From NCBI GenBank assembly GCA_943138885.2, contig OW964563.2, positions 10,050,597-10,114,596 of the forward strand: 64,000 nt of DNA. Reading direction: 5' to 3'. The stretch's first letter is position 1; each line of letters opens with the position of its first letter. Made by a program: the position numbers and the translations under genes. The notes below the pieces were generated by a model that had not been told where the DNA came from, searched no databases, and saw only the letters and a program-made list of their open reading frames with translations. This DNA comes from Tholera decimalis (Eukaryota; Arthropoda; Insecta; Lepidoptera; Noctuidae). This document shows positions 55,009 through 64,000 of this stretch, one piece after another.

Positions 55009-55740
55009 CAATTACGATAGTTTGGGCACATTATCAGTAGACAGCGATGGGTATGATTTTTCATAAACAGAGTATGCTAAGGAGTAATAATCACGTCTTT
55101 TATTTTCTTATATTAGGTATGAGGTTTTAGGGTTTTATTTATCATAAACAGACGCTACCGACAAACTGCTTTGAAGTTTGGCAGATGTTATCTTAAGATT
55201 AAGTTAGGCCGAAATGTGATTAAATAAATAATAAAAAGAAACAACCACCATGGTAATATGAATATTTTCCAAGTTCCTATTTTATCATAAGTTTCCGATA
55301 CTCGATGGTGTTTTGAGAACTGAGACTCTAGTTTCCTCAAACCAATTAATATAACAGCACATTCATTCAATGAACCTAAGGAAATAAATAGAGCATCTTG
55401 GCTATTAATACTCCACGTCAATGAAACAAGCTTTTAAGATACGATATCAAAGTCAGTTTGTGACTCACAACTCGGCTTGGCTAAGGTCGGACATTCACTG
55501 AGGTCGCCAAAGCCAATGAACTTGGAACGTTTCCTATGCAGAAACACTTTGAACCAATCACCAAATATTATCCTCCGTATGAAGGGGGGCGGGGGACTTT
55601 TTATTTGATTGATTTGATGACCAATTTTGCAATTGCGCTCCGAGGGGAAAGCCCAATTTAAATCTAGATATAGTTATAATAATAGATCTCCTAACCGATT
55701 TAGGCCACTACGGTCAATCTCAGCGGAGGCTGGCCAGCGG
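55009..55740. other. Unassigned sequence
   Basis: No repeats or domains recognised. Confidence 0.4.
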
Positions 55741-55744
55741 CTTA

Positions 55745-55905
55745 GTAGATTGGCCAGGTTCGACCACTAGACCTACGTTGCGCCTCAAAGAGTCGTCAGG
55801 CTTCAAAGAGTCGTCAGCACTAGTGACGGGGCCCCATAGGGCTATTGCTTGCCGAGGTTGCGGGAATGTTCTAACGAGATACCGCGGCCCCGGAACTTAT
55901 AGATA
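55745..55905 (+). repeat. R1-type 3' UTR scrap
   Basis: GCGCCTCAAAGAGTCGTCAG (with a second TCAAAGAGTCGTCAG), GTTGCGGGAATGTTCTAACG and CCGCGGCCCCGGAACTTATA match the R1-derived UTR before its hairpin. Confidence 0.55.
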
Positions 55906-58625
55906 TAGTATAATTTTGGAAAAAGCCTTGTTAAATCTCAGCGCTGCGACTAAGCAAGCTGTGACACGAGTTGGATCTAGGAATTACAGAAAAAACCTAT
56001 CCAAAAGATGTTTGCAAAAAATGTTTGCTTAAATTTACTTAGAAATCAAGGTTTGTCCGAAGTTTCAAACGTCCAAAGGTATAGTTGAAAGCGGCGCGAA
56101 AAACATATATTAAAAAATATAATACATTACAATGTTATTTTAAATAATGTTAGGGAGCTAAAAGTACTGCTTAGTTATTATGACATTGGTTAAGTTTTAC
56201 TTCCTATTTTTTAAATGTCTAAACATCTTATACAACCAAAATCTCATAGGCACATTAAATATATATATATTTATATACTGCTTTTAGTTTCACCTTCATG
56301 ATAGTTACGGGTGATCAAGCAAAAACAGTGCGGACGTCTTATGTCACTGCGCATTGTATAGTAATCGGTGCGCAGACGTCATTCCGCGTCAGTAAGTGCG
56401 TAGATATTTACGATGATGCTACTGAAGAGTTTATTTATTCCCTCTTTTAATAGATGGCAATCAATCGGCGAAGACTTTATTTAACAATCTCTCTTTCAAT
56501 ATAGTCATCTCGGTGATAACTATATTTTCGAGCCTTTTGGGGTCGAAACTCTCGGACTATGGGGCCCGTGTGCTCACAGCCTGTTTAAAGACATATCAAA
56601 AAGGCTCGTTGACGCTTCCGGCTAAGCATTGCCATACAACGAGGCAATGCCGCCAGTATCTTGGCTACGTTGCCAGCCGACAGCGTTGAGGATCAATTTT
56701 TTGATGCTTTATTCTAGTTTGTATTTTAAGTATCTTATGACATGTATTAGTTGTGCTAATAAATTGAACACAAATAAATCTCTCTTTCTAGACTCTGTTT
56801 CTATTGTAAAGGGACGCAAAAGAGTTCCAGTTTTTAACATTAAGGGACTCCTTTTGTGGCCTCCGTAATCCAGTAGCTGGCTAACACAATACCCCTTGGC
56901 AAGAGTAGTGACCATAGATAAAATAAATAACTAGATGTGGTCAACAGAAGAAATTATATCGGAACCGTGTGTCTCCAGTTAGGCGCGGGGCGGGGCAACA
57001 ACTACACATGCAGTTTAATAAAATCAATAGATACGCACTCGCGCACACACCCGCATTTCCTAAATCAGAACGTACTATACAATCAATAATAAACCTTATT
57101 CCGTCAAACACAGCGTGTATTTACCATGCACCTTAGAATTTACCCACACAAAAACATCGGTCGCTATCGTTGTGCTGTGCAAAAGCAATTTATTTTACAT
57201 ATACGCTAGTGATTGACTAAATCGGAAAGTTCTTCCATTTGTTATTGTACATTTTTTTTGGGCACCTGAAAATGAACCAAATAAAAAATGGCATGTCCAG
57301 AAAATATTTTAATAACAATAAACATATTATTAAGAACATAACATTACATAATTATTATTAAGTACTACCTACTAAGTATTAAGGTCTACCCTGGCGCTTT
57401 CGACTTAAATCTTAATATTTAATTATCATAGTGATAGGTCAAATAGAAGTTGATGTTAACTTACATTACGCTCTTCATCGGAACATACCAGCCATATAGG
57501 TTGTATAGAATCCTGAAAAGTTGAATGACTGATTTTATGAATGTCCTAAAACATGAGAATAGGTTTCAGTAATAAAATAAAATTTAACCCACTTCTGCAA
57601 AAATCAGTTGTATTCTTAATTTTGGAATTGTCCATTCAGGCTGGAACATTTCTGCGCTGAAGTGAACCGAGCATTTATGGTGCTATTTTGTGTAGGGTAC
57701 CAGTTAGGTGGCATGCCTGTGGCATCAATCCATTCCTTTTTTATATTACCATCTTTTGGGTAGCTAAAAAGTACGAAAACCACTTATTTATCATTTACAT
57801 ACATCCTAAGCTACTTCTAAACGTCACCATATAATAAGCATCGCAATAATTACGTACCACACTATAAATCAAGATCTGAATGATTTTGACGTATATTGCT
57901 AATCCATTGCTACATATGTTCAAAATATTGGTCTGCTCAACAACGTAAATACCACAGTGAGTGTTGTTGATTTAGCATAATGAAACCGATTCCTACTGTA
58001 AGTGTGTTACGCAATTACCCCGCAGGTAATAGTTTAGTAGGTTATAATAGGTTTTTGTTATAAGAAAAATCCTAGTTAGTAGAGAAATTGTTAAATATAT
58101 GAAAACAAACACACATCCATGCCTAACAAATAAATAGCATGAATATATTGACTTATTTTAAGCTAAATTCACTAATATATTATCTGAACCATGCCGATTA
58201 TTATAACGCATTCGAAGCTTCAACGGAAGTAAAATACAAAAACCATAAAAAAATAAAGAAACAGCAACATAGGATAAGGCATAACATACGATAATTCTAA
58301 ACCGAAAAACACCACCGATTATTAACCTAAAATTAAAGTAACTTACTTTACGAATATTGGTTACGCATTTCTCTACTACTCTCTAAAAAAATCAAAATAA
58401 GTAAAATAACATTATTTACACCGGGCTAAAACGGTTGACAGATTGAAAAATAAACTATTGTAGCGACAGCGACGTCGGAACTCCTTACGCATGCTGCGGG
58501 CGTAAAATAAATTGTTTATTTTTTTTACTTTTTTGTACACTTGACATTTCAACGTATTTTTATTTCTGTCATCTCATGTAAAATAAAAGTTAAACCAATT
58601 TTCTTAGAGGTTTCCGTATGTTATA
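55906..58625. other. Unassigned AT-rich sequence (longest gap)
   Basis: About 2.7 kb without recognised repeat ends. TGCGCAGACGTCATTCCGCG near 56370 and GGCGCGGGGCGGGGCAAC near 56982 are local GC-rich patches. No open frame exceeds 90 codons and none shows a domain. It could be host intron or intergenic sequence. Confidence 0.4.
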
Positions 58626-58629
58626 AAAA

Positions 58630-59335
58630 ACTTTTTACCGGTCTTTAGTTTTGTATTTTCGTTTTTGGCACCGACTTCCGAAATTAAAGTTATTTTTCAC
58701 TTTGCAGTGTTTTTGGGAGTCGGTTAATTTTTTTGGTAAAAAGTTTTTATTTCACTCTTTTTAGTTGGTCGATTTTTAATTTACCTAGTTAAAAGAGCCT
58801 AAATGTCAACTACTTATATTCATTTACAAAATATTGCTTTTCCCAATGTTGGGCTGTTATTTGTTGAGGAGTTCTCCTGGTAGTTCACCATCAGCTTCAC
58901 TTCACCATATGCATTATGACGAGCATATTGTGCTTAATAACCACATTCAAGTAATCGAAGCGGAACACATGAACTACTTATTATTCCTACTTATATATTG
59001 AGTAGTTCCAGTGGCCATCGGTGGTCTTCATCATCAGGTCTACTTCACAAATGGTGCTTTTCGAATGCAACTACACAAGTTACTATAAAAATACTCAAAT
59101 CACTATAGGTGTGCCTATAATATTTGAAGAGTTCCCTCGATTTCTCCAGGATCCCATCATCAGATCCTGACTTGGTGACAATGGGACCAATTTCAAAGTA
59201 TACCCTTTCAAACAAAAAAAGAATTTTCCAAATCGGTTGAGCCGTCTCCGAGTAATCGGTGATCATACATAAAAAAATAATAATAATATACGCGTCGAAT
59301 TGATAACCTCCTCCTTTTTTTGTCGTCGGTTGAAA
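58630..59335 (-). mobile_element. AACCGAC fold-back family, copy 3 (one hairpin arm)
   Basis: TTTCACTTTGCAGTGTTTTT with GGGAGTCGGTTAATTTTTTT through to CTCCTTTTTTTGTCGTCGGT match 18230-18930 in reverse. The second hairpin arm is missing. Confidence 0.72.
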
Positions 59336-60100
59336 AACCCCTAAACTATAATAGCAGTATTTCATTCGTCAATCGACATTGCTGTCGATAGCATACGTTA
59401 GTGGATCTGCACAAGCACATCACTAATTCGTCGCAAGAAGTGGCGGCCTCACTACGCGATGAATCCGCGTAATATAGTTATGTTATTTTTACATTGCTTG
59501 TCCAGTTACTTAGTGACGAACTCAGGTAGTGGTTAAGGAGCAATGTATTTATAGCAAAAGTAGTACAGTCGTTCTGATATTTGAAAACAAAAATAACATA
59601 GTAAAACCAAGAAAGATTTTACGATGTATTGTTTTTCATGATTTTAAAGACAAATATTGTAAAATACTTGTACTTACATATGGTAAGGGATTCCATGATT
59701 CACATAGTTTTGATTTTGGCTTCGATTTTTACAAGATACCACAGAAAAACTCGGCATTCATATATGTTATCACGATCGCCGTCGAAAGCGCACTAGTTCG
59801 CAGAGACGGCCACTTGCCTGTGACATGAGCCCTGTGGCCATGTCGCGCGGACACCGATACGCCCCCTTACTACTTCTCCTATATTTTTGATTTCTGTGGT
59901 AGTGACAGATTAACAGACTTTCCGATAGAGTTCTACTATTAAAAGCCGGGTTTAAAGGTGCCTTCCTAGGCAGTAGGCATTGAGGTTAATTGGTATATAA
60001 TGGATGGGTGACCTGACTGAAGAATTTAACAAAGCGTTGCTTAACCATTGCTTTGCTTTGCTGATAGTGGGAATATTACTTTTTTGGCGAGTTTTTCTTT
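59336..60100. other. Unassigned sequence
   Basis: A 99-codon plus frame (59529-59828) has no recognised domain. GGATGGGTGACC at 60003 may be a scrap of the 15080 repeat. Confidence 0.35.
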
Positions 60101-60104
60101 TTTT

Positions 60105-61145
60105 GTTCATAATAGGCTCGCGTAACGCGTTTACCACCATCTCATCTGATGGTAAGTGATGATGTGGTCGAAAATGGCACGCTTACCTAGAAGTAACCTA
60201 TAATAATAATAATGTTTTTTGTTTTTATAGGAATATTTAAAAATGTAAATAATAGGTTTATAAGATGTAATAACTGAAATAATAATAATATTCCACAACT
60301 TTCACACAACGCCATCTAGTCCTAAACTAAGCAGAGCTTGTGCTATGAGTACTAGACAACTAATAAACATACATATATATTTCTAAATACATACATATTA
60401 TAGATAAACGTATATAAAACGTACGTTATAGATAAACGTATATAAACCTATTCACTCTTAATTTAAAGACCCCTAGGTTGTAGCTATCTGGAAACACAGA
60501 CTCTGGCAGAGAATTTCACTCCTTAGCCTTACGCACAATGAAGGTATTCCCAAAACGTTTATTATTTTTATTTAGTTTATCGCACTCTCCCCGAAATGTA
60601 ACCGATAGGAAACCGATAGACTAGCAACTCGTCGTCGATGTTCAAGGCTCTGGAGCTTTGACTCGATCAGTGCATCGTTACCAATGAGTCTTTTGGCCCG
60701 TTTCTCAATAGACTCAAGCGCTTCCAGTTGGTACTTGGCAGATCCATCCCAAAGGTGTGAACAGTACCCCATACACGATCGAGCCTGGGCTTAATAGAGA
60801 TTGAGCAGCTGTTTCGGTGTGAAGTACCGTCCCACCTTTGCTAGGATTCCCAACTTTTTTGTTGCTAGTTGAGCCTTAGCCTCGATGAATAGACCAAAAT
60901 TGAGGGTGAAAGTTAGTGTATCTTCAAGAAGCTCAATCCGATCCGTTATCGGCACGGTTACACCACGGAAAGTAGGAGCTGGTTGGAATTAGCTCCTTTG
61001 TGCGGAGAAGAGACACACCTGGGTCTCTGCATTAAACTTGACCAAGTTTGCATCGCCCGATTCAGAGACACCCTTCAAGGAGAAGTTCAAGCGCCCAACC
61101 ATGTCCTCACGGAGTGACTGGATCTGGAGTCGCTGAATTGATACA
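60105..61145 (-). pseudogene. CR1/Jockey-like ORF2 fragment, longest copy, with a deletion and an insertion
   Basis: From 61140 leftwards the frames give LQIQSLREDMVGRLNFS, ANLVKFNAETQVCLFSAQ, FRGVTVPITDRIELLEDT, ATKKLGILAKVGRYFTPK and YCSHLWDGSAKYQLEALES-IEKRAKRLIG, the region after the RT palm in this LINE family. It then reads ASLSVSYRLHFGE, jumps over about 35 residues (the HNLIPPSPF block is lost) and resumes at KRFGNTFIV. Stops interrupt it at about 60985 and 60790. The 243-bp insertion at 60202-60444 splits the 3' part. It links the short tails elsewhere to one family. Confidence 0.75.
60202..60444. mobile_element. 243-bp insertion in the LINE tail with AACCTAT duplication
   Basis: AACCTAT occurs at 60195-60201 and 60445-60451. 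Uninterrupted relatives (52510 region) have it once. The insert starts with AATAATAATAATG, contains CAACGCCATCTAGTCCTAAA, and ends with repeated ATAGATAAACGTATATAAA. Its class is unknown. Confidence 0.65.
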
Positions 61146-61706
61146 TTTGTAACAAATTCTAAATTAAAAGAAAATAGATTTCCTTACTTTCCTATTTGTG
61201 AAGACCTGTAGGGCATTTTATGCACTTGACACTGACTAAGCATATTAACGCCTCCAACCCAAACTAAATTCTAGAACAATTTATCTAATTGTGAACGTAC
61301 AAACAAATTTACATTGTTATTACAAGCTCGTGTCGGAGCATTTGCGTTTCTTCTGATACCGTTTGTGTGAAAATTAGGTCACTCTAATTTCTGGGACGAA
61401 GCGAATTTAAGATGAATTGGAACGTAACACGGAAGTGGGTATTAACGTGTATGGATAGAGTGATAAGAACATGTTTTTGAAATTCTTGTAAATTGTAACA
61501 GTAATGACACGTATACAGTCAATTGTTTTTGTTGTGTAGAGCGGGGCCTCCAAGCACAAGTGTACTATTGCTTAATTAAAAGGAGACTCCTATGTAAGAT
61601 ATATGGTAGTAGTTTAATGTTACCGTAAAAAAAAAACAATTTATCACTATTAAAAAAAAAGGAAAAAATTTGAATGTGTATCACCAAATATCTTCATTGG
61701 TAGGTG
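61146..61706. other. Unassigned sequence
   Basis: AT-rich; no repeats or domains recognised. Confidence 0.4.
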
Positions 61707-61714
61707 ATTATTTT

Positions 61715-62541
61715 GGTGTATTCCCGTTGTCCCCGTAGTCCGTGACCCCGTTAAAGGGGACAAAGAGAATTTAACAAAATAATTAAAATTACTTCCCGTT
61801 GTCCCCGTACGCTGTCCCCATTAATTTCTTGTAATATTTATGCTTTTCAAATTATGCCCGTTGTCCCCGTTGAGTTAAAATTAGAAGTGAGTGTGCCTTA
61901 ATAGAGAGAATATTGTACCTATACAAATGAAATGGAACTAAGAACTACATATAAAATTAAAAAAAAAAACACATAATATAAACAATAGCTACACATGTGA
62001 TTGCGACACAAGTATTTATAATTTACGAATGTATTAAAAATAATAATGAAATAAATGATAATATATAAATGTTGATTATTATCGATTCTGTAATCTAAAT
62101 AAATGTGATATTGTTAATAAGTATAACATCAAAGTTCTGTTTGTAGTCAATTTTATTTTAATTTTTTTTTTCATTATATTTAAGCTTTAAGTTCAACCCT
62201 ATTTTTGTTTTTATTATCTAAATTATTTTTATACTATGTTAATTCTGTGACATTATAGTTAAATAGGTATCTTAATGTGGTATGTTTTTGTAAGTATAAC
62301 ATTTAAATACTTTGTGTTTCATTCCACCCTTTCATTTAAATCTAAATCAAAATAAATAAGGTATTTAGTAAATAAATAAAAATTTAAAGGGGACAACGAT
62401 ACGTGAAATCTTAACTGTCCGTTGTCCCCGTTGCCCATATGTACATAACGGGGACAACGGGAAGTAATTTTAATTGTTTTATTAAATTCCCTTTGTCCCC
62501 TTTAACGGGGACATGGACTACGGGGACAACGGGAATACACC
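61715..62541. mobile_element. MITE with about 95-bp inverted ends, GTTGTCCCC motifs and 8-bp TSD
   Basis: GGTGTATTCCCGTTGTCCCC begins it and the reverse complement ends it. The arms stay complementary through TTAAAGGGGACAAA and ATTAAAATTACTTCCCG. ATTATTTT flanks both ends (61707-61714, 62542-62549). The motif GTTGTCCCC occurs at least seven times: forward near the left end, mostly reverse near the right end. The AT-rich centre has no ORF. Confidence 0.85.
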
Positions 62542-62654
62542 ATTATTTTCGTCATATATTTGGGACATTCTTTGGATAGAGAAAGAATTTTGTACATATT
62601 CTTAAACGATTCAAATTGCGTTGTTTACATACGTTATATCGACTCATAACCAGT

Positions 62655-62960
62655 AGACATAATTTTTTTTTTTTTTATACATAGATTTCACCACCATCTC
62701 ACCTGATGGTACCTAAGCGTTGATGTGATCGTAGATGAAGCATGCCTACCTAAGTAAAATATTAACTCATCATTTCATTGTGATTTCAAGTGAAATATTT
62801 ATAAAACCGGAGTCTATGTTCCCCGATGTGAGGATGAGGATAACTTGGGGATATTTAAGTCAAGAGTGAATAGGTTACTTCTAAGTTAGCCTGCTCCACC
62901 TTCGGCCACATCAACCATCAGGTGAGATGGTGGTCACACGGGAGCCTATAAAAAATAAAT
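62655..62960. repeat. Inverted pair of CR1/Jockey-like LINE tails
   Basis: Minus tail 62655-62770 (CACCATCTCACCTGATGGTA after a T run) faces plus tail 62845-62960 (GGATATTTAAGTCAAGAGTG to CCATCAGGTGAGATGGTGG). The spacer is about 75 bp. Confidence 0.65.
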
Positions 62961-63239
62961 GTAAAGGATTCTTGTAATTATCGCACACTTCAAGTGTGCC
63001 GTTGAAAATAATGAACCTCAATCGGAATCGATATTATATATCACGTGAACTTTACAGGAAGTTATACGTAAGTTCTTTATTACTGTCCACACTTTATTAG
63101 ATTACCTACTAACTTTCTAATTGATGAATTAATAACTGCAGGCTATGAGAAATAACACGCGATCGTTAATGGTATATCTATTAAACAGTAGGGTGACTAA
63201 CCCATCGATAGTTTCAATTTTGATAAAGGTAACAAAAGA

Positions 63240-63425
63240 ATCTTTTATTTTTTAAAAGAGAACTAACAATGTGAGTGGATTTCACATTACTAGCAATCTT
63301 GTTAACTCCTCCAAGTCCTCCAAATAAGCTAACTATGTGTGTGTCTGGAGTAGGCTCATCGCAATAGTGTAATGGGGGAGTTCGAACCCACAACCTCTTG
63401 ATCACAAGGCCAACACCATAGCCTT
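63240..63425 (-). mobile_element. tRNA-derived SINE, family 2, copy 2
   Basis: On the minus strand GTTGGCCTTGTGATCAAGAG and GGGTTCGAACTCCCCC (B box) precede CTCCAGACACACACATAG and GGAGTTAACAAGATTGCTAG, as in the copy at 10708. Confidence 0.7.
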
Positions 63426-63604
63426 TAGGTTATTGACGCTTAATACGCTATTAACAGGACAATATACTTAGCCAACTTATACAACTAATCTAAAAAAAAT
63501 GACATCGAAAAATTTCTCTGCTATGGAGTGCTGTAATCTAATAATAATCAGAATATGGATTTCTGAAACCATACCGAAAATAAAATCTACATGTTTCGGT
63601 AAAC

Positions 63605-63722
63605 GCTCTAAATGATATCCACCAACCTACACTGGAACCGTGTGGTGGATTACGGCCCATTCCCTCGCATAGAGAAGAGGCCTGAGTCCCAACAGTGGAA
63701 ACGTTCCCGGCTGATTATGGTT
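63605..63722 (+). repeat. SINE/RTE-type 3' tail
   Basis: GGTGGATTACGGCCCATTCC, GAGAAGAGGCCTGAGTCCCA and ACAGTGG followed by GGCTGATTATGG is the pattern of a common lepidopteran tail. The R1-derived sequence begins directly after it. Confidence 0.5.
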
Positions 63723-64000
63723 TGGCACGCTACAATAGCGGCGGTAAGTCCCCTCTTTGAGGAGTGGCTAACAAGGCGTCATGGCGTCCTCGCCTTCCGC
63801 CTGACGCAGGTGCTTACCAGACACGGTTGTTTCAGGAGTGACTTGTGTCGGATTCGGCAGGAAGAACCACCCGGGTGTCACCACTGCGAGGATTGCCCTG
63901 AGGACACAGTGGAATACACGGTGGAGGTTTGAGCTCCGACGTGTCCTCGTAGGGGCGATAGGCGCCGATCTCTCGCTCCCGGCCCTGTTTCAATCCATGG
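63723..64000 (+). pseudogene. R1-derived element, copy 3 (older, cut by window end)
   Basis: From about 63723 the frame reads HATIAAVSPLFEEWLTRRHG, VLAFRLTQVLTRHGCF and a knuckle start GCHHCEDCPEDTVEY. An 18-bp deletion near 63925 then removes the knuckle's last Cys and the CPAWAEH block, and a stop follows. Homology resumes as CTCCGACGTGTCCTCG and runs to the window edge. The 5' boundary is within a couple of bases of that in copies 1 and 2, with unrelated repeat sequence upstream. It is clearly more diverged than the other two. Confidence 0.75.

Overview
The window looks like a stretch of moth or butterfly (Lepidoptera) nuclear DNA built almost wholly from nested transposable elements. The evidence is AT-rich sequence without prokaryotic gene packing, many repeat families I know from lepidopteran genomes (GGGTTCCGTAG repeats, AATATTATAAATGCGAAAGT elements ending in CTAGT, tRNA-derived SINEs), and the co-occurrence of R1-type, R4/Dong-type, CR1/Jockey-type and mdg3-like gypsy retroelements. 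I found no convincing host protein gene, rRNA or tRNA gene. Family names come from recognition of motifs, not from a database search.

Layout. 0.2-1.8 kb: a GGGTTCCGTAG repeat, a long fold-back element and a CATA microsatellite. 1.81-7.64 kb: a minus-strand LTR retrotransposon with near-identical LTRs. Its body is reduced to a short gag-position ORF joined to the integrase end, plus minisatellites and a foreign reverse-transcriptase fragment. 8-20 kb: Helitron-like and SINE copies, R1-type 3' tails, a hAT MITE with a perfect 8-bp target duplication, a T-shaped palindrome, a TA-flanked MITE and a hairpin-bearing element. 20.7-22.6 kb: a second hAT-type element (8-bp duplication) carrying a nested 767-bp R1-derived element. 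23-32 kb: R1 tails, GGGTTCCGTAG repeats, fold-back elements, Jockey tails and two broken LINE ends. 32.17-37.31 kb: a minus-strand R4/Dong-like LINE bounded on both sides by ATT/TAA triplet tracts, with an R1 endonuclease/RT block lodged inside it. 38-42 kb: a 3-bp-TSD MITE inside a Helitron-like element, a Jockey-like 3' end carrying a second 761-bp R1-derived copy, and two head-to-tail Helitron-like elements, one holding a 0.6-kb G-rich minisatellite. 43.9 kb: a MITE with a 10-bp duplication. 45-61 kb: scattered tails, another 8-bp-TSD MITE and a longer CR1/Jockey fragment. 61.7-62.5 kb: a MITE with about 95-bp inverted ends and repeated CCCGTTGTCCCCG motifs. 63.7-64.0 kb: a third, older R1-derived copy cut by the window end.

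Most elements here are non-autonomous and must have used enzymes supplied elsewhere. The strongest novelty candidate is the short R1-derived element: three unrelated insertions start at essentially the same nucleotide inside the parent ORF, beside a 14-bp palindrome, and the two younger ones keep an open 153-codon zinc-knuckle ORF. Next are the stripped but recently mobile LTR element and the GTTGTCCCC-rich MITE.
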